A stretch of DNA of 35,291 nt from Micromonospora sp. BL4 (GTDB lineage: Bacteria > Actinomycetota > Actinomycetes > Mycobacteriales > Micromonosporaceae): assembly GCF_003667505.1 (NCBI RefSeq), contig NZ_RCVJ01000073.1, positions 1 to 35,291 of the forward strand, written 5' to 3'. Below are positions 8,986 to 17,176 of the stretch, one piece after another (within the stretch, counting starts at the first letter, position 1; each line of letters opens with the position of its first letter). Position numbers and translations under genes: made by a program. The notes beneath the pieces are model-generated. The model saw nothing but the letters and a program-made list of their open reading frames with translations. It had not been told where the DNA came from and searched no databases.

Positions 8986-10000
8986 TGGTCCGCGGCGGCG
9001 CGGTGCTGCCGCGCGGGGTGAGGTGCGGCGTCTCGTCCTGGACGCGGGTCGCGGTCTGCCCGGCGATGACGGCGAGGAGTTGCCGGGCGGCGTGTGCGCC
9101 GTACGCCGGGATGTCGCGGCCCAACGCGGTCAGCGGCGGGTGCACCAGCCGGCAGAGCGGCGAGTCGTCCCAGGCCACGATGGACAGATCGCCCGGCACG
9201 GTGAGCCCCATCTCCTGGGCCACGGAGAGCCCGGCGATGGCCATCACGTCGTTGTCGTAGATGACGGCGGTGGGCCGCTGCGCGGAGCTGAGCAGGCGGC
9301 GGGTGGCCCGTCCGCCCTCCTCGCCGGTGTAGTCGGACCAGACGGTGACCGCGTCGGTCAGCCCGAGCCGTGTGCACACCGCGGCGAAGGCCTCGGTGCG
9401 GATCTCGGTGTGCCGCAGGTCGGGCAGGCCGCCGACCCGGGCGATGCGGCGGTGCCCGAGCGCGACCAGGTACTCCACCGCCTCGGTCAGCGCGGCCGCG
9501 TCGTCGGACCAGACGCTGGCCAGGTCGCCGGTGCCGCCCGGCCCGCCGATCACCACCGCCGGCAGCTGGAGCTGTTCGAGCGCGGGGATGCGGCGGTCGT
9601 CGGTGCGCAGGTCGCAGACGAGCACGCCGTCCACCCGGCGCTCGCCCCACCAGCGCCGGTAGACCGCGATCTCGGCGTCCTGGTCGGCCACCACCTGGAG
9701 GGTTAGCGCGTACGAGCGGGCGGAGAGTTCCGCCTCGACGCCGCTGATCAGCTCCATGAAGAACGGCTCGATGCCCAGTATCCGGGCCGGCCGGCACAGG
9801 GCCAGGCCGACGGCCTCGGCGGTGGCGCCGGAGAGCGCCCGCGCGGCGCTGCTCGGGCTGAACCCGATCTCGGCGGCGATGGCCAGGATCCGCTGCCGGG
9901 TGGCTTCGGAGACGCCGGGTTGCCCGTTCAGCGCGTACGACACGGCGCCCTTGGACACCCCGGCGCGTCGGGCGACGTCGGCGATGGTCGGCCGCTTCAC
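8981..10000 (-). CDS. LacI-family transcriptional repressor of the mannoside cassette
   Basis: 339 residues. The N-terminal helix-turn-helix is canonical (PTIADVARRAGVSKGAVSYAL, residues 4-24, with a second helix through VSEATRQRI). It is followed by the hinge helix ARALSG carrying the minor-groove leucine and a periplasmic-binding-protein-like sensor domain from about residue 62. The start is GTG 10000, preceded on the minus strand by AAGGAG at eight bases. It is divergent from the sugar ABC transporter operon, the usual arrangement for a local repressor released by the transported sugar or its breakdown product. From its neighbours the ligand is probably a beta-mannoside or mannose derivative (inference). 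Its own stop codon lies in an operator-like palindrome. Confidence 0.93.
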   Translation of the reverse strand: MKRPTIADVARRAGVSKGAVSYALNGQPGVSEATRQRILAIAAEIGFSPSSAARALSGATAEAVGLALCRPARILGIEPFFMELISGVEAELSARSYALTLQVVADQDAEIAVYRRWWGERRVDGVLVCDLRTDDRRIPALEQLQLPAVVIGGPGGTGDLASVWSDDAAALTEAVEYLVALGHRRIARVGGLPDLRHTEIRTEAFAAVCTRLGLTDAVTVWSDYTGEEGGRATRRLLSSAQRPTAVIYDNDVMAIAGLSVAQEMGLTVPGDLSIVAWDDSPLCRLVHPPLTALGRDIPAYGAHAARQLLAVIAGQTATRVQDETPHLTPRGSTAPPRTR

Positions 10001-10315
10001 CGGCGTGCTCCTTCACTCTCCGCCCACAGGGGCCGGGTTTCTGGCTGCCGCGCCACGCTCGGCCCGGTCGGCGCGCCGCGGGGTGTGTCGGCGGGCTCAA
10101 CCTAGCGCAACCGCTGCCGGCCTCCGACGGCCGGACGCTCGGGATCGAATCGGTCGGCTGATGCAGCGGGCTTGCGCGGTTCAGCGTACCGATGGTCTCT
10201 CGGTTTCACGGCCCGGCTCGGTGTGCGGAGGTGTGGCGGAAAGCGCTCAACCACGCCTGTTTGCGCTCCCATGGACGCCTCCGGTCTGATCGGACGAGCG
10301 CGCCGTAACAGGCCG

Positions 10316-10344
10316 TTGACACCCCTGGAACCGGCCCGTACGGT
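10316..10344 (+). promoter_or_regulatory. Vegetative promoter of the sugar ABC operon
   Basis: TTGACA (10316-10321), a 17-base spacer and TACGGT (10339-10344) match the housekeeping-sigma consensus well (perfect -35, TAnnnT -10). Transcription should start near 10351, about 63 bases before the ATG of the solute-binding protein. The spacer contains GGAACCGG (10327-10334), matching half of the palindrome at 8970-8985. Confidence 0.65.
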
Positions 10345-10352
10345 GGCCTCAC

Positions 10353-10364
10353 TTATCCGGTTCA
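10353..10364. promoter_or_regulatory. Candidate LacI-type operator at the transcription start
   Basis: TTATCCGGTTCA is centred on CCGG. Its right half is identical to the right half of the perfect palindrome TGAACCGGTTCA at 8972-8983; the left half matches at four of six positions. It would lie at about +2 to +13 of the predicted transcript, where a bound repressor would block initiation. This assignment is by similarity within the window only. Confidence 0.42.
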
Positions 10365-10413
10365 GTCAACGTCTCTCGATGCCGGGAGCGTTCCCACTTG
10401 TTCGGAGGATGCC

Positions 10414-11694
10414 ATGAAACGGTCCTGGACCCGGTGGGCCCGCGCGGTCACCGCGGGCACGGTCGGCCTCGCCCTGGTCGCCGCGTGCAGCGGCAAGAGC
10501 GGGCAGGATTCCGACGCGGCGGACGGTCAGGTCACCCTGAAGATCAACTTCTGGGGTGACTTCGGCCTCCAGGACCTCAAGACGAAGTACGAGGCGGCCA
10601 ACCCGAACGTCAAGATCCAGCTGAACTCCGGCGAGTACAACGCCCAGCACGAGGACCTGCAGAAGAAGCTGGTCGCCGGCTCCGGCGCGGCGGACATCGC
10701 GGCCATCGACGAGGGCTTCATGGTGCAGTTCCGCAGCCAGTCGGACAAGTTCGTCAACCTGCTGGACAAGGGCGCCGGCTCGTACGAGAGCAAGTACCTG
10801 CCGTGGAAGTGGAAGCAGTCGCTCTCCGCCGACGGCAAGACCCAGATCGGCCTCGGCACCGACACCGGTGGCCTGGCCATGTGCTACCGCACCGACCTGT
10901 TCAAGGCCGCCGGGCTGCCCACCGAGCGCGACCAGGTCTCCGCCCTCTGGCCCACCTGGGACAGGTTCATCGAGGTCGGCCTGCAGTACACCGGCAAGAC
11001 CAACAAGAAGTTCATCGACGCCGGCAGCAACCTGTTCAACCCGATCCTCGGCCAGCAGCCGGTCGGCTTCTACAACGAGCAGGACCAGCTCCAGATGGAG
11101 CAGGGTCCGAAGGTCGCCTTCGACTACACCATCAAGGCGATCCAGGCCGGCCTCTCCGCCAACCTGGCCAGCTTCCAGGCCGACTGGGACAAGGGCTTCA
11201 CCAGCGGCTCCTTCGCGGTGCTCGCCTGCCCGGCGTGGATGCTCGGGCACATCAAGGACACCGCACCCGGCACCCAGGGCAAGTGGGACATCGCCGCGGT
11301 GCCCGGTGGCGGCGGCAACTGGGGCGGCTCGTTCCTGACCATCCCCAAGCAGAGCAAGCACGTCGACGAGGCGTACAAGCTGCTGGAGTGGCTGGTGCAG
11401 CCGGAGCAGCAGATCGAAGTCTTCAAGAAGGTCGGCAACCTGCCCTCGCAGCCTGCCCTCTACAGCGACCCGGCGATCGCGGACTTCACGAACCCGTTCT
11501 TCAGCAACGCGCCCGTCGGGCAGATCTTCCCGAAGATGGCGCAGGGCCTCACGCCGCAGTACCTGGGCAAGAAGAACGGCCCGACCCGGGTGGCGGTGGA
11601 GAACGTGCTGACGCGTGTGCAGAACAAGACCCTCAAGCCCGAGGCCGCCTGGGCCGAGGCGGTCAAGGAAGCCGAGAAGGCCAGCACCTCCTGA
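10414..11694 (+). CDS. Sugar ABC transporter solute-binding lipoprotein
   Basis: 426-residue family 1 extracellular sugar-binding protein. It has a signal peptide with twin Arg-containing n-region and lipobox LVAAC, C25 being the lipidated cysteine. The mature chain has the usual two-lobed pattern: VTLKINFWGDFG, KLVAGSGAADIAAIDEG, a central WDRFIEVGLQYTGK segment, and SFLTIPKQSKHVDEAYKLLEWL near residue 310. The ATG is set by GGAGG five bases upstream. It is first in the operon, followed 87 bases later by the first permease, a spacing often used to give excess binding protein. The glycosidase at the operon's end suggests it captures beta-mannosides or manno-oligosaccharides; this is inference. 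Lys-rich codon use is typical of exported binding proteins. Confidence 0.95.
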   Translation: MKRSWTRWARAVTAGTVGLALVAACSGKSGQDSDAADGQVTLKINFWGDFGLQDLKTKYEAANPNVKIQLNSGEYNAQHEDLQKKLVAGSGAADIAAIDEGFMVQFRSQSDKFVNLLDKGAGSYESKYLPWKWKQSLSADGKTQIGLGTDTGGLAMCYRTDLFKAAGLPTERDQVSALWPTWDRFIEVGLQYTGKTNKKFIDAGSNLFNPILGQQPVGFYNEQDQLQMEQGPKVAFDYTIKAIQAGLSANLASFQADWDKGFTSGSFAVLACPAWMLGHIKDTAPGTQGKWDIAAVPGGGGNWGGSFLTIPKQSKHVDEAYKLLEWLVQPEQQIEVFKKVGNLPSQPALYSDPAIADFTNPFFSNAPVGQIFPKMAQGLTPQYLGKKNGPTRVAVENVLTRVQNKTLKPEAAWAEAVKEAEKASTS

Positions 11695-11781
11695 GCCGTC
11701 GGCGCGGGGGCGCGCCGGACACCGCGCCGCCCCCGCGCCGCCCGCGTGCGTACCCCGTCTCTTCGGCCCTGGAGTGTCCCG

Positions 11782-12801
11782 ATGTCCACCACCCGCGCCG
11801 CGCCCGCGTCGTCGGGCCGCCGAGCCGCCACCGGGCGGCACGGCCACGGCACCGACCCGGACCACCGCCGACCCAGCTGGCGGGACCGGCTGTACCGCTT
11901 CGACATGCGCTACATGCCGTACGTGTTGATCGCGCCCTTCTTCCTGATCTTCCTGGTCTTCGGGCTGTTTCCGCTCGTCTTCAACGGCGTCGTCGCGCTG
12001 CGCAACTATCGACTGGACGACCCGACGCTGACCGGCTGGGCCGGCCTGGCCAACTTCCGCCAGCTCTTCGGCGACGAGGATTTCTGGAACGCGCTCTACA
12101 ACACCTTCGGCATCTTCCTGCTCTCGTCGGTGCCGCAGCTGCTGCTCGCCCTGATCGTCGCCTCGCTGCTCAACCGCCGGCTGCGGGCGCAGACCTGGTG
12201 GCGGGTGGGCGTGCTGCTGCCGTACGTCACCCCGATCGTCGCCTCGACCATGGTGTTCAGCGTCTTCTTCTCCCGTGACTTCGGGATGGCCAACTGGGTG
12301 CTCGGCCTGTTCGGCATCGGCGGCGACGAACCGATCAACTGGCGGGCCGACAAGCTGCACGCCTGGATCGCCATCGCCACGATGGTCAACTGGAAGTGGA
12401 TCGGCTACAACGCCCTGCTCTACCTGGCCGCCATGCAGTCCATCCCGCGCGACGTCTACGAGGCCGCCGCGGTCGACGGGGCCGGCCCGTGGCGTCAGCT
12501 CTGGCGGATCACCGTGCCGATGATCCAGCCGGTGATCGTCTTCACCGTCATCCTCTCCACCATCGGCGGGTTCCAGCTCTTCATCGAGCCGATGCTGTTC
12601 GACCTCAACTCCCAGGCCGCCACCGGTGGGCCCAACGGCGAGTGGCAGACCATCGCCCAGCTGATCTACAAGGTCGGCTGGAAGGACCTGAACCTCGGGT
12701 ACGCGGCCGCCATGAGCTGGGCACTCTTCCTGATCATTCTGGTCGTGGCGGGCATCAACACGCTGTTGACCAACCGACTCTCCGGAGGGCGATCCAGGTG
12801 A
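11782..12801 (+). CDS. Sugar ABC transporter permease (MalF/UgpA type)
   Basis: 339-residue inner membrane permease. The start is ATG 11782, with GGAG eight bases upstream; an in-frame upstream ATG at 11746 lacks this. About 45 residues of Ala/Arg/His-rich cytoplasmic tail precede the first membrane helix (PYVLIAPFFLIFLVFGLFP), and six helices are visible. The EAA loop that docks on the ATPase is clear: EAAAVDGAGPWRQLWRITVP near residues 232-251. Its stop overlaps the start of the next permease by four bases (GTGA), so the two are translationally coupled. Confidence 0.94.
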   Translation: MSTTRAAPASSGRRAATGRHGHGTDPDHRRPSWRDRLYRFDMRYMPYVLIAPFFLIFLVFGLFPLVFNGVVALRNYRLDDPTLTGWAGLANFRQLFGDEDFWNALYNTFGIFLLSSVPQLLLALIVASLLNRRLRAQTWWRVGVLLPYVTPIVASTMVFSVFFSRDFGMANWVLGLFGIGGDEPINWRADKLHAWIAIATMVNWKWIGYNALLYLAAMQSIPRDVYEAAAVDGAGPWRQLWRITVPMIQPVIVFTVILSTIGGFQLFIEPMLFDLNSQAATGGPNGEWQTIAQLIYKVGWKDLNLGYAAAMSWALFLIILVVAGINTLLTNRLSGGRSR

Positions 12802-13709
12802 GCGCCGTCGACACCGCACCGCCCCCGCCGGCGGTCACCACGAGCCGCCGCAGGCGGGCCGCCCTGATGGGCCGCGCGCCGCAGGACACCCCGGCCGGCA
12901 TCGGGACGTACCTGCTGCTGGCCACCACCATGCTGTTCGCGGCGTTTCCGCTGTACTGGATGTTCGTCATCGCCACCAGCAACGACGAGGCGCTGGCCCA
13001 GATCCCGCCCGCGGTGATCCCCGGCGACCGGTTCCTGGTCAACCTGGACGAGGTCTTCTCCCTCCAGGACGTCTACTTCGCCGCCTCGCTGATCAACAGC
13101 GTCATCGTGTCGACCGTGGTGACCGCCGCCATGCTGTTCTTCTGCTCGCTGGCCGGGTTCGCCTTCGCCAAGCTGCGCTTCGCCGGCAGCCGGTGGCTGA
13201 TGCTGTTCGTGGTGCTCACCCTCACCGTGCCGAACCAGCTCGGCGTCGTCGCGCTGTACATCGTGATGGGCAAGCTGGGTTGGAACGGCACCCTGCTGGC
13301 GGTCATCGTGCCCGGCCTCGTCACCGCGTTCGGCGTCTTCTACATGCGGCAGTTCATCCTCAACACGGTCCCCGACGAGCTGGTGGAGTCGGCCCGGATG
13401 GACGGCGCCACGACGATGCGCGTCTACTGGAACATCGTCCTCCCGGCGATCCGGCCGGCCCTCGCGGTGCTCGGCCTGCTCACCTTCGTGTCCACCTGGA
13501 ACGACTTCCAGTGGCCGCTGATCACCCTCGGCGGCACCGACTACCCGACCTCGATGGTCGCCATCTCCGACCTGGCCAGCGGCAACTACGTCATCTACCG
13601 CCGCGTGCTCGCCGGCGCGTTCGTGGCTACCATCCCTCTGCTGATCATGCTGTTCATCGGTGGACGCCAGATCGTCCGCGGAATCATGGAAGGTGCGGTG
13701 AAATCTTGA
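12798..13709 (+). CDS. Sugar ABC transporter permease (MalG/UgpE type)
   Basis: 303-residue membrane permease starting at GTG 12798, overlapping the previous stop. After a Pro/Arg-rich tail of about 35 residues come six hydrophobic segments. The EAA loop reads ESARMDGATTMRVYWNIVLP near residues 198-217, and the C-terminus GRQIVRGIMEGAVKS is typical of this subfamily. Together with the upstream permease it forms the heterodimeric channel. No ATP-binding subunit is encoded in the window. Actinobacteria commonly share one MsiK-type ATPase between many sugar systems, which is the likely explanation. Its stop overlaps the TTG start of the beta-mannosidase. Confidence 0.95.
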   Translation: MSAVDTAPPPPAVTTSRRRRAALMGRAPQDTPAGIGTYLLLATTMLFAAFPLYWMFVIATSNDEALAQIPPAVIPGDRFLVNLDEVFSLQDVYFAASLINSVIVSTVVTAAMLFFCSLAGFAFAKLRFAGSRWLMLFVVLTLTVPNQLGVVALYIVMGKLGWNGTLLAVIVPGLVTAFGVFYMRQFILNTVPDELVESARMDGATTMRVYWNIVLPAIRPALAVLGLLTFVSTWNDFQWPLITLGGTDYPTSMVAISDLASGNYVIYRRVLAGAFVATIPLLIMLFIGGRQIVRGIMEGAVKS

Positions 13710-16156
13710 GCCGACAGGCACTCCACGACGGCTGGACCCTGCGGGCGGCGCCCGGAGCGCAGGTCCCGACGGAGATCGCCGACCGGTCCGTGCCGGCCAC
13801 CGTGCCCGGCTGCGTGCACACCGACCTGCTCGACGCCGGCCTGATCCCCGACCCCAACCTCGACGACAACGAGGTGGCGCTGGCCTGGATCGGGCGCACC
13901 GACTGGAGCTACCGGACGAGCTTCTCCCGCCCGCCGGGCGACCACGACCGGGTCGACCTGGTCTGCGCCGGCCTGGACACCGTCGCCACCCTGACCGTCA
14001 ACGGTGTCGAGGTCGGCCGCACCGAGAACATGCACCGCGGCTACCGGTTCGACGTCCGTCCGCTGCTGCGCGACGGCGACAACGACCTGGTGGTCACGTT
14101 CGACTCGGCCTACCGGTACGCCGAGGCGCAGCAGGAGCGGCTCGGTGACCGGCCCAACGCCTACCCGGAGCCGTTCCACTTCATCCGCAAGATGGCCTGC
14201 AACTTCGGCTGGGACTGGGGGCCGACGCTGGTCACCGCCGGCATCTGGCAGGACATCGGCCTGCACGCCTGGTCCACCGCCCGGCTGGCCACCGTCCGCC
14301 CGCTGGTCACGGTGGAGGGCCGCGACGGGCGGGTCGAGCTGCACGTCGAGGTCGAGCGGGTCGCGGACGTCCCGCTGACCGTCCGGGCCATCGTCGCCGG
14401 CGCCCTCGCCGAGGCGGTCGTTCCCGCCGGCCAGCGCACGGCCGTGCTGACCCTCGCCGTCCGCGAGCCCGCGTTGTGGTGGCCGCGGGGGTACGGGGAG
14501 CAGGCGCGCCACCCGCTGGACGTCACCCTGCACGCGCCGGACGGCGACACCCTGGACACCTGGTCCCGCCGGATCGGCTTCCGCTCGGTCCGGCTCGACA
14601 CCACCCCCGACGAGCACGGCACCCCGTTCGCGCTGTCGGTCAACGACGTTCCGGTGTTCGTGCGGGGGGTCAACTGGATCCCGGACGACGCGTTCCCCAC
14701 CCGGGTCACCCGCGAACGGCTGGCCGGGCGGTTCGACCAGGCCGCGGCGGCCAACATCAACCTGCTGCGGGTCTGGGGCGGCGGCCGGTACGAGTCGGCG
14801 GACTTCTACGACCTCGCCGACGAGCGGGGGCTGCTGGTCCAGCAGGACTTCCTGTTCGCCTGCGCCGCGTACCCGGAGGAGGAGCCGTTCGGCAGCGAGG
14901 TGGCCGCCGAGGCCGCCGAGCAGGTCACCCGGCTGGCGCCCCACCCGTCGCTGGTGCTCTGGACCGGCAACAACGAGAACATCTGGGGCTGGCACGACTG
15001 GGACTGGCAGGAACCGCTCGCCGGGCGCACCTGGGGGCGCGGCTACTACCTCGAGGTGCTGCCCCGCATCGTCGGTGAGCTGGACCCGACCCGCCCGTAC
15101 TGGCCGGGCAGCCCCTGGTCGGGCACCGAGGAGATCCACCCCAACGACCCGGCGCACGGCACCACGCACATCTGGGACGTGTGGAACACCGACGACTACA
15201 TCAAGTACCGGGAGTACGTGCCGCGCTTCGTCGCCGAGTTCGGCTACCAGGGCCCGCCGGCGTACGCCACCCTGCGCCGGGCGCTGAGCGACGAACCCCT
15301 CGCGCACGACTCACCGGGCATGGCGCACCACCAGAAGGCGGCCGGCGGCGACGCGAAGCTCCAGCGGGGTCTGGACGCGCACCTGCCCGCCCCGGCCGAC
15401 TTCGACGACTGGCACTACCTGACGCAGCTCAACCAGGCCCGGGCGATCCAGCTCGGGGTGGAGCACTTCCGCTCGCACCGGGACGTCTGCGCCGGCACCA
15501 TCGTCTGGCAGCTCAACGACTGCTGGCCGGTCACCTCCTGGTCGGCCGTCGACGGTGACGGTCGGCGCAAACCGCTGTGGTACGCGCTGCGCCACGCGTA
15601 CGCCGACCGGCTGCTCACCGTCCAGCCCCGTGACGGCGGTCTGGCGCTCGTCGCGGTCAACGACGGCGGCACGCCCTGGCGGACGTCGACCTCGGTGACC
15701 CGGCTGACCCTCGCCGGTGAGCCCCGGGCGAAGACGACGATGGAGCTGGACGTCCCCGCGTACTCGGCGGTGACGCTGGCGCTGCCGGCGGAGCTGGCCC
15801 GGCCGGAGGAGGAGCGGCGGGAACTGCTGGTCGCCGAGGCGGGGGAGAGCGCCGATCGGGCGCTCTGGTTCTTCGCCGAGGACCGCGACGTCGACTGGCC
15901 GGCGGCGGCCTGGGACGCGACGGTCGAGCCGGTCGACGGCGGGCAGCAGGTCCGGGTCACCGCCCGCACGGTGCTGCGCGACCTGACCCTCTTTCCGGAC
16001 CGGCTGGAGCCGACGGCCTCCGTGGACGATGCGCTGGTCACCCTGCTGCCGGGCGAGTCGGTCACCCTCACCGTGCGCGCCGACGCCGCGTTGGACCCGG
16101 CGGCGCTGACCGCCCGCCCGGTGCTGCGCTGCGTCAACGACATCGCGTCGCCCTAG
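13706..16156 (+). CDS. Beta-mannosidase, glycoside hydrolase family 2
   Basis: 816 residues from TTG 13706, whose last two bases are the first two of the permease stop (TTGA). A GGAAGG at about 12 bases supports it; no better start exists and the upstream extension of the frame is permease sequence in another frame. There is no signal peptide, so it acts on imported sugar in the cytoplasm. It opens with the GH2 sugar-binding domain (LHDGWTLR to about 170), then an Ig-like domain and the catalytic barrel from about 290 (FVRGVNWIPDDAFP). The acid/base is E424 in WTGNNENIWG and the nucleophile is E511 in VAEFGYQGP, both as in known beta-mannosidases; C-terminal beta domains follow. It should release mannose from beta-mannosides or manno-oligosaccharides. 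Confidence 0.93.
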   Translation: MSRQALHDGWTLRAAPGAQVPTEIADRSVPATVPGCVHTDLLDAGLIPDPNLDDNEVALAWIGRTDWSYRTSFSRPPGDHDRVDLVCAGLDTVATLTVNGVEVGRTENMHRGYRFDVRPLLRDGDNDLVVTFDSAYRYAEAQQERLGDRPNAYPEPFHFIRKMACNFGWDWGPTLVTAGIWQDIGLHAWSTARLATVRPLVTVEGRDGRVELHVEVERVADVPLTVRAIVAGALAEAVVPAGQRTAVLTLAVREPALWWPRGYGEQARHPLDVTLHAPDGDTLDTWSRRIGFRSVRLDTTPDEHGTPFALSVNDVPVFVRGVNWIPDDAFPTRVTRERLAGRFDQAAAANINLLRVWGGGRYESADFYDLADERGLLVQQDFLFACAAYPEEEPFGSEVAAEAAEQVTRLAPHPSLVLWTGNNENIWGWHDWDWQEPLAGRTWGRGYYLEVLPRIVGELDPTRPYWPGSPWSGTEEIHPNDPAHGTTHIWDVWNTDDYIKYREYVPRFVAEFGYQGPPAYATLRRALSDEPLAHDSPGMAHHQKAAGGDAKLQRGLDAHLPAPADFDDWHYLTQLNQARAIQLGVEHFRSHRDVCAGTIVWQLNDCWPVTSWSAVDGDGRRKPLWYALRHAYADRLLTVQPRDGGLALVAVNDGGTPWRTSTSVTRLTLAGEPRAKTTMELDVPAYSAVTLALPAELARPEEERRELLVAEAGESADRALWFFAEDRDVDWPAAAWDATVEPVDGGQQVRVTARTVLRDLTLFPDRLEPTASVDDALVTLLPGESVTLTVRADAALDPAALTARPVLRCVNDIASP

Positions 16157-16612
16157 CGTCCCCCCAGGCGCTCGCGACCGCCGGTCGCTCCGCCGGGGCC
16201 AGCGGTCGGATGAGCTGATACCTCAGAGGTATTTTTATGCCTCTGAGGTATCACGCTTCACGGGGGACCGCGCGCCGACATGGCGCGCCAGGATGCGGCA
16301 GCGCTGTTCGTCTGCTTTGCATCTGGGCTCTATGTCTCGCTTGGTGGACCATGCTGGCCGTCAGCGATTTCCTGCATCCCAGGTACGGTGAATTCTGGGC
16401 TGTCCTGAGAAGAGATCGCTGTCGAGACCAGGCTCGCCGCGACCGGTTGCACAGGTTGGACGTCCTCAGGGGAACGAAGCCGTGGTGGCGCCGGCATCCA
16501 GGGTTTGAGGTTCTGGATGACCTGTTCGTAGAAGTCGTCAACGACGTCCGATGACCGCGCGCTGTCGCGTTCCGGATAGCAGGGGCCGCGGCGGCCGGGC
16601 GGGACCGTTTCA
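16157..16612. other. Gene-poor, AT-richer gap after the mannoside operon
   Basis: 456 bases. It begins with the perfect palindrome at 16216-16253, then about 300 bases with visibly lower GC and weaker third-position bias than all neighbours. Three overlapping frames are open: plus 16237-16554, whose ATG lies in the palindrome's right arm; minus 16330-16623, 97 residues with a fairly protein-like middle (DVVDDFYEQVIQNL); and minus 16251-16658. None has a ribosome site or a recognisable domain. It may be a decayed gene or an acquired remnant. Confidence 0.5.
16216..16253. repeat. Perfect 14-bp inverted repeat, copy 1 of the TGATACCT family
   Basis: Left arm TGATACCTCAGAGG (16216-16229), a ten-base AT-rich loop (TATTTTTATG) and the exactly complementary right arm (16240-16253). 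Each arm is itself nearly palindromic (ATACCTC-A-GAGGTAT at 16218-16232; CCTC-T-GAGG), so two small hairpins are an alternative fold. It lies 59 bases beyond the beta-mannosidase stop, suiting a terminator, though there is no 3' U-tract. The flank TGAGC and outer arms match the palindrome at 25903-25940. Confidence 0.85.
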
Positions 16613-17161
16613 ATGACAGACATGTGGGAGACCAGCGGCACAGCGGCGGCGAAGGCACTCATCCTGACGTCGATCCCGGTCGGCGCCGTCGGTTTCCTCG
16701 TCACCGGCTGGTGGGCGATCGTCCCGATCGTCGCCAACCTCGTCCTGCTCGCCGGCGGCGGCGTTCTGTGGTGGTGGGAGGCCCGGCGGAGGCGGCGCTG
16801 GTCGCAGTTACACCGGGTTGGCGTCCCCGATGCCGTCGAGGATCCCGCTGGCTACGGCGGCGCCGTCAATGACCTGGAGGATTCCGAGTCGCTGGTGTTG
16901 GCCTCGCGGCGGGTCCGCAGGCATCAGCTGACGTTGTCGACGACCAGCCGGCTCCGCCAGTACGGAATGCGGCGGTCGGTCACGGACGAGCCGGCCCGGG
17001 GCGCCAACGACCTGACGATGGTGGCGAACACCCTGACCGAGATCCAGGGCGTGCTCCAGTCGGCGCAGCGGCACGCCCGCCGGGAGCAGCTGTGGTGGTT
17101 GGTCGCGGGGCTGGCGGCGTCGGTCCCGATCGGCGTGGCCATCAACCTCGCCACCGGATAG
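16613..17161 (+). CDS. Hypothetical membrane protein
   Basis: 182 residues. Two hydrophobic segments near residues 15-55 (ILTSIPVGAVGFLVTGWWAI and VANLVLLAGGGVLWWW) are followed by a basic Arg stretch, a soluble middle of about 100 residues with a likely coiled segment (NDLTMVANTLTEIQGVLQSAQRHARREQ) and a C-terminal membrane anchor ending at the terminus. No known domain is recognised. The ATG at 16613 is used; ATG 16622 is nearly as good, and neither has a clear ribosome site. Its stop is 15 bases before the next membrane protein, so the pair probably forms one transcript. Function unknown. Confidence 0.7.
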   Translation: MTDMWETSGTAAAKALILTSIPVGAVGFLVTGWWAIVPIVANLVLLAGGGVLWWWEARRRRRWSQLHRVGVPDAVEDPAGYGGAVNDLEDSESLVLASRRVRRHQLTLSTTSRLRQYGMRRSVTDEPARGANDLTMVANTLTEIQGVLQSAQRHARREQLWWLVAGLAASVPIGVAINLATG

Positions 17162-17176
17162 GTAACATGCTGCCGG

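Larger units (their letters stand above)
10001..10413. other. Divergent control region between lacI-type gene and ABC operon
   Basis: 413 bases without a gene. It holds the ribosome site of the repressor gene (10008-10013, minus strand), two AGCGCT/TGCGCT-centred segments (GGAAAGCGCTCAACC at 10238-10252 and TTTGCGCTCCCA near 10260) that resemble other actinobacterial LacI operators, and the promoter and operator candidates listed separately. GGAGG at 10405-10409 serves the solute-binding protein. Short frames here look non-coding. Confidence 0.6.

Noticed and set aside
10366..12819. Very long minus-strand open frame (817 codons) over the ABC operon
   Set aside because: It is antisense to two clear transporter genes; its translation is rich in Gly/Arg/Val/Asp repeats without domains, as expected from reading strongly biased codons backwards.
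13193..13705. Longer beta-mannosidase start within the second permease gene
   Set aside because: The extra residues are a shifted reading of the permease; GH2 sequence begins at the TTG overlapping the permease stop.
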